Shown: piece after piece, positions 1 through 7,738 of the stretch
How positions within the stretch are numbered: the first letter of the stretch is position 1
How the letters are laid out: each line of letters starts with the position of its first letter
Assembly (NCBI RefSeq): GCF_017744255.1
Contig: NZ_JAGHQP010000001.1
Coordinates: 124,001 to 188,000 of the forward strand
Origin: Brevundimonas sp. A19_0
GTDB lineage: Bacteria; Pseudomonadota; Alphaproteobacteria; Caulobacterales; Caulobacteraceae
Direction of reading: 5' to 3'
Length of the DNA: 64,000 nt
Translations under genes and position numbers: made by a program
Notes under the pieces: model-generated
What the model saw: only the letters and a program-made list of their open reading frames with translations
Databases searched by the model: none
What the model was told of the DNA's origin: nothing

Positions 1-651
1 TGGGCGGGGACGGTCCAGCATGGCATGGACGCCGAGCTGTACCGTCCCAGCGACCGGTCGTCGGGCTATCTGGCCTTCCTCGGCCGCATCTCTCCGGAAA
101 AGCGCCCCGACCGGGCCATCGAGATCGCCACGCGACTGGGCATGCGCCTGAAGATCGCGGCCAAGGTGGACGCGGCGGACTCGGTCTATTTCGAGAGCCG
201 TATCCGGCCCCTGCTGGACAATCCGCTGATCGAGTTCGTCGGCGAGATCGGCGACGGCGACAAGTCCGATTTCCTGGGCGGGGCCGACGCCCTGCTGTTC
301 CCCATCGACTGGCCGGAGCCCTTCGGCCTGGTGATGATTGAAGCCATGGCCTGCGGCACGCCCGTCATCGCCTGGCCCAATGGCGCGGCGCCCGAGGTGA
401 TCGAGGACGGTGCCACCGGCTATCTGGTCAGCAGCATCGACGAGGCGGTGGACGCCGTGCGCCGGGCCATCACCCTGGACCGCACCGCCATCCGGGCGCG
501 GTTCGAACTGCGCTTTTCGGCGACCGCCATGGCGCAGCGCTATCTGGACATCTATCGCGAGCTTCTGGCCCGCACGCCCTATGCGCCGCCGGGCATCGAG
601 ATGCCCTTACCGGGCGCGACGTTGAAGATGCCTTCGGCCGCCGTAGCCTGA
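1..651 (+). CDS. Glycosyltransferase family 4, C-terminal part (5' end outside window)
   Basis: The frame is open back to base 1, so this is the C-terminal portion (about 216 codons) of a larger protein. It matches the second Rossmann domain of GT4/GT-B retaining glycosyltransferases. After a typical linker come a nucleotide-sugar-binding segment (LAFLGRISPEKRPDRAI) and the E-x7-E signature EPFGLVMIEAMACGTPVIA, in which the two Glu contact the donor sugar nucleotide. It probably transfers a hexose from an NDP- or ADP-sugar in the cytoplasm; the acceptor cannot be read from the sequence. The next gene, a debranching-type glycosidase, lies 45 bp downstream on the same strand, so a role in glycogen-, trehalose- or oligosaccharide-related metabolism is possible but inferred. 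Confidence 0.9.
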   Translation, partial: WAGTVQHGMDAELYRPSDRSSGYLAFLGRISPEKRPDRAIEIATRLGMRLKIAAKVDAADSVYFESRIRPLLDNPLIEFVGEIGDGDKSDFLGGADALLFPIDWPEPFGLVMIEAMACGTPVIAWPNGAAPEVIEDGATGYLVSSIDEAVDAVRRAITLDRTAIRARFELRFSATAMAQRYLDIYRELLARTPYAPPGIEMPLPGATLKMPSAAVA

Positions 652-696
652 TTTCGATCTTGTGCGTTAGACGGTCTCACGCAGGAGACCCGCTCT

Positions 697-2841
697 ATGA
701 CTGACGCCCAGACCGGGTCGACGGACACCCCCGAACCCGAGGTCGCCGTGCTGGGCCGGTTGATGCCGCTGAAGGAAGGCGACGCCTTCCTCGTGGCCGA
801 TCCGCTGGGCGACATGAGCGGCGGAGCGGACGGCTTCTTCCTCAGGGACACGCGAATCCTGTCGCGACTGCGGCTGCTGATCGGCAATGCGGCGCCCTCG
901 CGGCTGAGCTCGGCGCTGTCGGACGACAATGTCTTCTTCGTCTGCCAGGGGACCAACCGGCCCCTGCCCCCGATGGGCGGCCGCTCGGCCCCCGCCGGCA
1001 TCATCCACCTGGAGCGGCGCCGGTTCCTCTGGCAGGAGCGGATGTACGAGCGCATCCGCCTGACCAACCACGGGGTGGACGAGGTCATCCTGCCGCTGGC
1101 CGTCGAATACGGCGCGGACTTTCGCGACATCTTCGAGGTGCGGGGCTCAAGCCGTCCCGCCCGCGGACTGAGTGAACCGCCGGTCCGCGACGGGCGCCGC
1201 GTGCGCTTTACCTACAAAGGCCTGGACGAGGTGACGCGCCGGACCTGCCTGTCCTTCTCCGAGCCGCCGGCCTCCATGAGCGCGACGCGGGCCGCCTTTC
1301 AGCTGACCCTGCCGCGCGGGCGACGCTTTGATCTGTATATCGAGGCGGGCGCGGACACCTGTGAGGCGCCTGACCGGGAGCGCTGGCGGCTGGCCTCCAT
1401 CCAGGCCCGGCTGGCCATGCGGGCCCGGCGGCGGCGGGGTGGCGGCGTGCGCGGCCACCGCAGCCCGCGCTTCAACCAGTGGCTGGACCAGTCGCGGGCG
1501 GATGTGGCCCTGCTGACCACGGACCTGCCGACCGGGCCCTATCCCTATGCAGGGGTGCCGTGGTTTTCGACGCCGTTCGGCCGGGACGCGATCATCACGG
1601 CCTGGCAGATGCTGTGGCTGGATCCCAGTCTGGCGCGGGGCGTGCTGACCTATCTGGCCGCCCGTCAGGGCACGACCACCGACGCCTTCCAGGACGTCGA
1701 GCCGGGCAAGATCATGCATGAGACGCGGGGCGGCGAGATGTCGGCACTCGGCGAGGTGCCGTTCGGGACCTATTACGGCGGGGTCGATACCACCTGCCTG
1801 TTCGTGGCGCTGGCGGGAGCCTATGCGCGGCGCACCGGCGACCGGGCGCTGATCGAGGCGCTGTGGCCGAACCTGCTGGCGGCGGCCGGCTGGATGGAGG
1901 CCCGGGGCGAGGCCAACGGTCTGGGTCTGATCGACTATCAGCGCGCCCGCGACACGGGTCTGTCGAACCAGGGCTGGAAAGACAGCGAGGATTCGATCTT
2001 CCACGCGGACGGTCGTTTCCCCAAGGGGCCGATCGCCCTGCTGGAAGTACAGGGCTATGCCTATCAGGCGTGGCAGGCCATGGCCGCCATGGCCGAGACG
2101 CTGGGTCAGGACGCAGCCGAGTGGACCGACAGGGCCGGACGCCTGAAGGCCGTGGTCGAGCAGCGCTACTGGATGGAGGATCAGGGCTTCTATGCCATCG
2201 CGCTGGACGGCGACGGCGCCCCCTGTCGGGTGCTGGGCTCGAACGCCGGGCACCTGCTGTTCTCGGGACTGGCCGAGCCGGAGCGGGCCGCGGATGTGAC
2301 CCGTACCCTGTTGTCAGCGCGGTTCCGGACGGGCTGGGGCCTGAGGACACTGGCGACGCGCCAGCCCCGCTACAATCCGATGTCCTATCACAACGGCTCG
2401 GTCTGGCCGCACGACACGGCCCTGTGCGTGGCGGGCATGGCCCGCTATGGCGAGCGGGACGCCGTCGCGCGGGTGCTGGACGAGCTGTATTCGGCGGCGG
2501 TCAATTTCGACATGCGGCTGCCCGAGCTGTTCTGTGGCTTCAGCCGTGAGACGGGCGAGCCTCCGGTGCCCTATCCGGTTGCCTGCATGCCCCAGGCCTG
2601 GGCCGCGGGCTCGGTCTTCCTGTTGCTGCAGGCCAGTCTGGGGATCGACATCGACGCGCCCGGGCGCCGGGTGCGCGTCGACCGTCCGCGCCTGCCCGGC
2701 GGAATCGACCGGCTGACCGTCACGGGGCTCGAGATCGGGGCCAGCCGACTGGATCTGGTGTTCAGTCATGTCGACGGGCGCACCACCGTCCGACCGCTCC
2801 ACCGCAGCGGGCCGCCGCTGGACATCGTCGCGACGTCCTGA
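697..2841 (+). CDS. Amylo-alpha-1,6-glucosidase / glycogen debranching-type enzyme
   Basis: 714 residues. The N-terminal beta-sandwich region (about 10-220, with FLVADPLGDMSGG and GFFLRDTRILSRL) is the N-terminal domain of bacterial debranching enzymes. Residues about 250-700 form a six-hairpin (alpha/alpha)6 glycosidase domain; the stretch PWFSTPFGRDAIITAW near residue 288 and the late SYHNGSVWPHDTAL are hallmarks of the family. Start ATG 697 has a CAGGAGA ribosome-binding site 9 nt upstream. It should hydrolyse alpha-1,6 branch glucosyl residues or related oligosaccharides in the cytoplasm. The tight spacing to the upstream GT4 gene suggests co-transcription. Many family members are annotated as glycogen debranching enzyme without direct proof, so the exact substrate is uncertain. 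Confidence 0.88.
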   Translation: MTDAQTGSTDTPEPEVAVLGRLMPLKEGDAFLVADPLGDMSGGADGFFLRDTRILSRLRLLIGNAAPSRLSSALSDDNVFFVCQGTNRPLPPMGGRSAPAGIIHLERRRFLWQERMYERIRLTNHGVDEVILPLAVEYGADFRDIFEVRGSSRPARGLSEPPVRDGRRVRFTYKGLDEVTRRTCLSFSEPPASMSATRAAFQLTLPRGRRFDLYIEAGADTCEAPDRERWRLASIQARLAMRARRRRGGGVRGHRSPRFNQWLDQSRADVALLTTDLPTGPYPYAGVPWFSTPFGRDAIITAWQMLWLDPSLARGVLTYLAARQGTTTDAFQDVEPGKIMHETRGGEMSALGEVPFGTYYGGVDTTCLFVALAGAYARRTGDRALIEALWPNLLAAAGWMEARGEANGLGLIDYQRARDTGLSNQGWKDSEDSIFHADGRFPKGPIALLEVQGYAYQAWQAMAAMAETLGQDAAEWTDRAGRLKAVVEQRYWMEDQGFYAIALDGDGAPCRVLGSNAGHLLFSGLAEPERAADVTRTLLSARFRTGWGLRTLATRQPRYNPMSYHNGSVWPHDTALCVAGMARYGERDAVARVLDELYSAAVNFDMRLPELFCGFSRETGEPPVPYPVACMPQAWAAGSVFLLLQASLGIDIDAPGRRVRVDRPRLPGGIDRLTVTGLEIGASRLDLVFSHVDGRTTVRPLHRSGPPLDIVATS

Positions 2842-2843
2842 GC

Positions 2844-5387
2844 TCAGAGGTCGGGCAGGGTCTGGCTGGCAAAGCCCCAGCCGGCGAGGGCCTTGTCCTC
2901 CGACCGCTCGATGAGGGTCTCGACATCGGCGATGGAGAAGGGGTGGGCGTCGGTCATGTTGCGCAGCTCGTCCCAGCTGACCGGCACGGCGACAGGGGCG
3001 CCGGGGCGCGCCCGGGCCGAAAAGGGCAGGACCGCCGTGCTGCCCCGCTGGTTGCGCAGCCAGTCGATGAAGATGCGGCCCTTGCGTTTGGCCTTGCTCA
3101 TGGTGGCGACGAAGCGGTCCGGCTCGGCCAGGGCGAGGGCGCCGGCGAAGCGGCGGGCGAAGTCCTTGTGCGCCTCCCAGTCATGGCCGGGGGTCAGCGG
3201 GACGACGACGTGCACCCCCTTGCCGCCCGACAGCAGGGCGAAGCTGACCAGACCCAGATCGGACAGGCGGCGGCGGATGTCGCGGGCGGCGCTGACCACA
3301 TCGCCGAAGTCGAGCCCCTCGTCGGGGTCGAGGTCGAAGATCATCCGGTCCGGTGCCTCGATGTCATCGGTCCGGCAGGCCCAGCCGTGAAACTCGATGG
3401 TGCCCATCTGGACGCAGGCGACCAGGCCTGCCGCATCCTCGATGTAGAGATAGTCCTCGGTGCCGCCATCCTTCTCGCGGATCGGCACGGCATGGACATG
3501 GGGGCCGAAGCTGCCGCTGTCGTGCTTCTGAAAAAAGCAGTTCCGGGCCCGCCCCTGCGGACAGCGGACCAGGCTGATCGGACGACGGGCAGCGAACGGC
3601 AGCATGAGGGGGGCTATGGCGGCGTAGTAGTCGGCCAGTTCCCCCTTCGTCTGGCCGCTGCCGGGAAAGATGACGCGGTCGGCGCTGCTGACCTTGACCG
3701 GACGGGCGACGGCAGGCCGCGCGGCGCGGGCGCGCTCGGGCTTCACGTCAGCGGCGGGCTTGTCCTCGCGCAGGCCCAGGAAGCTGCCATGGCGGACATT
3801 CCCGTCGGCGGTGAACTCGGCAAAGGCCACCTCGGCCACCAGTCGCGGCGTCAGCCAGGTGACGCCCCGCGCGCTGGCCCGATCAACCTCGGCGGGCGGG
3901 GTCTTGCGTTCCAGCCGCTGCATCCGGCCAGCCAGATCCTCCATGGTCTCCTGGGTGAAGCCGCTGCCGACATTGCCCTTGTAGATCCAGTCGTCGCCCT
4001 CCTTCTGGGCCAGCAGCAGGGAGGCGAACGGGCGACCGCGGGCCGAGGAGGCCTTCCAGCCGATGATGACGAACTCCTGCCTGAGGGTGCATTTGACCTT
4101 CACCCAGTCGCGGGTGCGCCGGGACCGATAGGGCGCGTCGATGCGCTTGGAGATGATGCCCTCCTGCCCTGCCTTGCACAGCGAGGCGTAGAGGGTCTCG
4201 CCCGCCCCGATCAGGTGGTCGGCGACATGGATCGGGGGCTCGGCCGCGCGCAGCAGGGCCTCCAGTCGTTCCTTGCGTTCGACATTCGGGAGCGGCGTCA
4301 GGTCCTCACCGTCCAGCGAGAGGAGGTCGAAGGCGTGGAAGGCCAGGGCGTCGTCGGCGGTCTGGCTGCCTTTCCCGCGCTTGAGCACCGCCTGCAACGC
4401 GGAGAAATCCGGGTTGCCCTTGGAGTCGTAGGCGACGATCTCGCCGTCGATCAGGCAGGGCGGCAGGTCGAGGTTCTGAACGACCGCGACCAGCGGGCCG
4501 AACTTGTCGGTCCAGTCCTTGCCGTTCCGCGTGAAGATCGAGACGTCGGTGCCCTTGGCTGAGACCAGGGCGCGATAGCCGTCGAACTTGATCTCGTGCA
4601 TCCAGTCGTTGCCGGTGGGCACCGCATCGACAAGGGTCGCGAGTTGGGGGGATCGGAAGGCGGGCGCTTTCGCCGTGCTACGCTTCTGCGGCTTTCGCGC
4701 CTTTTTCGTGTGGTCGGCGGCGCGGGCCATTTCGCGGGCGAAGGCGTCGTCGCCCTTGCCGGCCAGGGGATGCTTGCCCTCGGTGTCGGCGGCGATCTCG
4801 GCCATGGTCCGGCCGGTCAGCACACTGGTCAGGGCGGTCTCGACCAGACCGTCGCCGGGCGCGGCATGGGCGTCGCTGATCTTGCGCAGCAGCCAGTTCT
4901 CGCGTTTTTCGCCCTTTCGCGCTTTCAGCCGGATCAGCAGCCATTCGCCCTTCATCCGCTGGCCGTGGACGATGAAATGCAGGTGGCCGTCCTCGAGGTC
5001 GTCGGCAGATTTGCCCTTGATCGGCTCCCAGCGGCCCTCGTCCCACAGCATGACGGTGCCGCCGCCGTATTCGCCCTTGGGGATAATGCCCTCGAAGCGG
5101 CCATAGGACAGGGGGTGGTCCTCGGTGCGCACTGCGAGGCGTTTGATATCCGGGTCGGTCGAGGGCCCCTTGGTCACCGCCCAGCTTTTCAGCACGCCAT
5201 CCACTTCCAGGCGCAGGTCCCAGTGCAGGCGGGTGGCGTCGTGCTTCTGGACCAGAAAGTGGTCGCCCGTGCCGGTCCCGACTTCGCCACGCGGCTCGGC
5301 GGTGCGGTCGAAGTCGCGCTTGCGATTGTATTCCGCGAGCAGGTCGTCGGTCCGGGTCTTCGCCTTTGAGCGTGCCCTGGTCGCCAT
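2844..5387 (-). CDS. ligD: Multifunctional ATP-dependent DNA ligase D (NHEJ)
   Basis: 847 residues, the usual length of three-domain LigD in Pseudomonas and Caulobacterales. Domain order is 3'-phosphoesterase, ligase, polymerase. The phosphoesterase (about 1-190) has HDATRLHWDLRLE at 49-61 and the His in EDHPLSYGRFEG at 91. The ATP-grasp ligase (about 245-540) has adenylation motif EIKFDGYR with K267 as the nucleotidyl acceptor. The archaeo-eukaryotic primase-like polymerase (about 565-840) has the metal-binding FDLDPDEG. It repairs double-strand breaks by non-homologous end joining with Ku, whose gene lies 3 nt upstream on the same strand. It converges with the debranching gene with 2 nt between stops. 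Confidence 0.97.
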   Translation of the reverse strand: MATRARSKAKTRTDDLLAEYNRKRDFDRTAEPRGEVGTGTGDHFLVQKHDATRLHWDLRLEVDGVLKSWAVTKGPSTDPDIKRLAVRTEDHPLSYGRFEGIIPKGEYGGGTVMLWDEGRWEPIKGKSADDLEDGHLHFIVHGQRMKGEWLLIRLKARKGEKRENWLLRKISDAHAAPGDGLVETALTSVLTGRTMAEIAADTEGKHPLAGKGDDAFAREMARAADHTKKARKPQKRSTAKAPAFRSPQLATLVDAVPTGNDWMHEIKFDGYRALVSAKGTDVSIFTRNGKDWTDKFGPLVAVVQNLDLPPCLIDGEIVAYDSKGNPDFSALQAVLKRGKGSQTADDALAFHAFDLLSLDGEDLTPLPNVERKERLEALLRAAEPPIHVADHLIGAGETLYASLCKAGQEGIISKRIDAPYRSRRTRDWVKVKCTLRQEFVIIGWKASSARGRPFASLLLAQKEGDDWIYKGNVGSGFTQETMEDLAGRMQRLERKTPPAEVDRASARGVTWLTPRLVAEVAFAEFTADGNVRHGSFLGLREDKPAADVKPERARAARPAVARPVKVSSADRVIFPGSGQTKGELADYYAAIAPLMLPFAARRPISLVRCPQGRARNCFFQKHDSGSFGPHVHAVPIREKDGGTEDYLYIEDAAGLVACVQMGTIEFHGWACRTDDIEAPDRMIFDLDPDEGLDFGDVVSAARDIRRRLSDLGLVSFALLSGGKGVHVVVPLTPGHDWEAHKDFARRFAGALALAEPDRFVATMSKAKRKGRIFIDWLRNQRGSTAVLPFSARARPGAPVAVPVSWDELRNMTDAHPFSIADVETLIERSEDKALAGWGFASQTLPDL

Positions 5388-5390
5388 GGA

Positions 5391-6242
5391 TCAGGCCCGC
5401 TTCTTCGCCGGCGTCTTGCGGGTCGAGGTCTTGCGTGAGGACGCCTTGGCCTTGCTGTCTCCCACCGACTTCTTCAGCGCCGCCATCAGGTCGATGACAT
5501 TACCGCCGCTCGCGGCCGCGGGCTCCTCGACGTCCTCCAGCACCTTCTTGCCCTTCGCTTTGGCCTTCTTCTCGACCAGCTTCTTGAGGGCATCGACATA
5601 GCGGTCGTGGAACTCGGAGGCGTCGAAGGGCGCCGTCTTCTGCTCGATCAGCGAACTGGCCAGATCGATCAGGTCTTTTTCGGGCTTGTCCGTGCCGATG
5701 CCCTTGAAGAAGGACTGGCCCTGCCGGACCTCATCGCCATAGCGCAGGGTCTCCAGCAGGATGCCCTTGCCGCAGGGCTTGAGCGCCACGAGCTTTTCGT
5801 GGCCGCGCACCGACAGCTGGCCCAGCGCGATCTTTTTCGCCGAACGCAGGGCCTCGCGCAGCACGATGAAGGCCTCTTCGGCCAGGTCGTCGGCGGGCAC
5901 GACGTAATAGGGCTTTTCGAAATAGAGGGGGTCGATCTCGTGGGCCTCGACGAACTGAACGAGGTCGAGCGTCTTCTTGCTCTCGATGCGGACGGCCTCG
6001 ATCTCGTCGTCGTCGAGCAGGACGTAATTGCCCTTCGAGACCTCATAGCCCTTCACGATCTCGTCCCGATCGACGGGGCCGAGGCCGGACACGACCTTTT
6101 CGTACGAGATCGGCTTGCCCGACGGCTCGTGGATCTGGCGGAAGCTGATCGACGCGCCGGACTTTACCGCCGCATAGATCTCGACCGGAATGGATACCAG
6201 GGCGAGGCGGATATTGCCCTGCCAATAGGCGCGCGCGGCCAT
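5391..6242 (-). CDS. ku: Non-homologous end joining protein Ku
   Basis: 283 residues, typical of bacterial single-domain Ku homodimers. It starts with the conserved MAARAYWQGNIRLALVSIPV and carries the core DNA-end-binding beta-barrel through about residue 240. The C-terminal tail is rich in Lys, Arg and Ser (KASSRKTSTRKTPAKKRA), as in many soil-bacterial Ku proteins where the tail helps DNA binding and LigD recruitment. It binds double-strand DNA ends and stimulates LigD. ku is the first gene of a two-gene operon: ligD starts 3 nt after the ku stop. Upstream lies the terminator of the Ala-rich lipoprotein gene, so ku must have its own promoter in the 6243-6324 region. Confidence 0.96.
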   Translation of the reverse strand: MAARAYWQGNIRLALVSIPVEIYAAVKSGASISFRQIHEPSGKPISYEKVVSGLGPVDRDEIVKGYEVSKGNYVLLDDDEIEAVRIESKKTLDLVQFVEAHEIDPLYFEKPYYVVPADDLAEEAFIVLREALRSAKKIALGQLSVRGHEKLVALKPCGKGILLETLRYGDEVRQGQSFFKGIGTDKPEKDLIDLASSLIEQKTAPFDASEFHDRYVDALKKLVEKKAKAKGKKVLEDVEEPAAASGGNVIDLMAALKKSVGDSKAKASSRKTSTRKTPAKKRA

Positions 6243-6324
6243 GAACGACTCCCTTTTCGCGGAGTCAGAACACCTGAGCGGGCGGGGGGTTCGATGCGGC
6301 CCCCCCGAGCCTGTCGCGCAAAAG

Positions 6325-6354
6325 AAAAGGGCCGCCCGCGAGGGCGACCCTTTC
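6325..6354 (-). terminator. Intrinsic terminator of the Ala-rich lipoprotein gene
   Basis: Arms 6325-6337 (aaaagggccgccc) and 6342-6354 (gggcgaccctttc) pair almost perfectly around a 4-nt loop. Read on the minus strand, the stem is followed by a T-rich run (cccttttcttttg). It lies 36 nt after the stop of the lipoprotein gene and before ku, and so separates the two transcription units. Confidence 0.8.
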
Positions 6355-6389
6355 CCGATCCGGTCCCGAGGGACCGAAGATCGAAGTGC

Positions 6390-6641
6390 TTAGTGAGCAG
6401 CTTCTTCGGCAGCCGGAGCCGGAGCGGCTTCGGTGGCCATGGCGTCGCCAGCGGCTTCGGTGGCTTCACCAGCGGCGGCAGCGGCTTCGTCAGCAGCGGC
6501 GTCGGCGGTGGCGGCGGCGTCGGTGGCGACCTCGGCGGCAGCTTCGGCTTCGGTGGCGGCGGTTTCTTCTTCAGCGGCCGGGGTGCAGGCGGTGATGGCC
6601 AGAGCGGCAGCCGAGGCGGCGATCAGAGCGACGATACGCAT
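6390..6641 (-). CDS. Ala/Glu-rich low-complexity lipoprotein, function unknown
   Basis: 83 residues from ATG 6641; an in-frame ATG at 6650 is possible, but only 6641 has a GAAGGA ribosome-binding site at a normal distance (8 nt). The N-terminus is a lipoprotein signal (MRIVALIAASAAALAITAC) with lipobox I-T-A-C. The mature part is almost entirely Ala, Glu, Thr and Asp, with Ala often every second or third residue, ending in AEEAAH. No domain is recognisable. The composition predicts an acidic, helical or disordered periplasmic tether, but that is inference. It is monocistronic, with its own terminator at 6325-6354. The opposite strand has long but meaningless Arg/Trp-rich frames caused by the repeat-like GC composition. 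Confidence 0.75.
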   Translation of the reverse strand: MRIVALIAASAAALAITACTPAAEEETAATEAEAAAEVATDAAATADAAADEAAAAAGEATEAAGDAMATEAAPAPAAEEAAH

Positions 6642-6787
6642 GTGTTTCATCCTTCAGAAGGTTCAACGGGGTCATGAATCCCCGCAGAGGTGTGATAACG
6701 GAAATGTGAGTCGAACCGCAAGCGAATTCTCACGGGTTCGTGATCATCCGTGAGCGGCGCGTGTGGATAACGCCGCCCCCTTCAGCC

Positions 6788-7660
6788 TCAGCCCGCGTCA
6801 GCGGGCGCGTTGGCCAGGTTCTCTTCCATCTCGCTGAACGAGGGCTGGGCCCCCGAAGGGATGTCGCCGCGGCCGATCTCGACCGAAATCTGGGCGGCAT
6901 TGCCGTGCAGGTGGGCGACCAGCACCGACTGGATGATCTTGTAGAAGGCCCCGTCGCCGTCGACGATCTCCTTCAGACGGGCCGCCATCGGGCCGACCAG
7001 GCCATAGGCGAGGAACACACCAAGGAAGGTGCCCACCAGGGCGCCGCCGATCATGCCGCCGAGCACTTCCGGCGGCTCGGTGATCGAGCCCATGGTCTTG
7101 ATGACACCCAGCACGGCCGCAACGATGCCGAGCGCCGGCAGGCCGTCGGCCATGGTCTGCAGGGCGTGGGCGCCGGCCAGACCCTCGTGGTGGTGCTTCT
7201 CCAGCTGCTTTTCCATGGCGTCCTCGATCTGGTGCGGATCCTCGAGGTTCATGGTCATCATGCGCAGGGTGTCGCAGATGAAGTCGGTGGCGAAGTGGTC
7301 CTTCATGATCTTCGGATATTTCTGGAAGATCGTGGACTCGGCGGGCTTCTCGATATGGCTCTCAAGGGCGATGACGCCCTTGGACTTCATCGTCTTGGTC
7401 AGCTGGAACAGCAGGCTGAGAAGGTCGACATAGTCCTTCTTCTTCCACTTGTTGCCGGCGAACACCTTGCCGAAGCCGCCCAGGGTGGCTTTGATCGTCG
7501 AGACGCTGTTGCCGATCAGGAAGGCCGCGACGCCCGCGCCCAGAATGGCCATCAGCTCATAGGGCAGCGAGTGCAGGATGACCGCCATCTTGCCGCCGGC
7601 CAGGATGTAGCTGCCGAACACCATGGCGAACAGCAGGACGATGCCGATGATCTGGAACAT
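6788..7660 (-). CDS. motA: Flagellar motor stator protein MotA
   Basis: 290 residues from ATG 7660 (MFQIIGIVLLFAMVFG), the usual MotA N-terminus; an in-frame GTG at 7675 gives five extra residues but has no better ribosome-binding site. Four membrane segments are visible (about 2-22, 30-50, 175-195, 205-225) with a large cytoplasmic loop between segments 2 and 3 that carries the charged residues contacting FliG. The motifs TMADGLPALGIVAAVLGVIK and GGALVGTFLGVFLAYG include the conserved prolines and glycines of the proton channel. It forms the stator with MotB, which is not in this window; the two genes are unlinked in Caulobacter as well, as far as I recall. Confidence 0.93.
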   Translation of the reverse strand: MFQIIGIVLLFAMVFGSYILAGGKMAVILHSLPYELMAILGAGVAAFLIGNSVSTIKATLGGFGKVFAGNKWKKKDYVDLLSLLFQLTKTMKSKGVIALESHIEKPAESTIFQKYPKIMKDHFATDFICDTLRMMTMNLEDPHQIEDAMEKQLEKHHHEGLAGAHALQTMADGLPALGIVAAVLGVIKTMGSITEPPEVLGGMIGGALVGTFLGVFLAYGLVGPMAARLKEIVDGDGAFYKIIQSVLVAHLHGNAAQISVEIGRGDIPSGAQPSFSEMEENLANAPADAG

Positions 7661-7738
7661 GGAGGGGAGGCACACCTGTGGCGAACGAGAGGCGCCAACC
7701 CTGCCCGTTAATGCTTAAGGCTGCGTTGCCATGAGCAG

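Noticed and set aside
7705..7720. TTAA-N3-TTAA resembling a CtrA box upstream of motA
   Set aside because: CtrA boxes need TTAA-N7-TTAA; the spacing here is 3.
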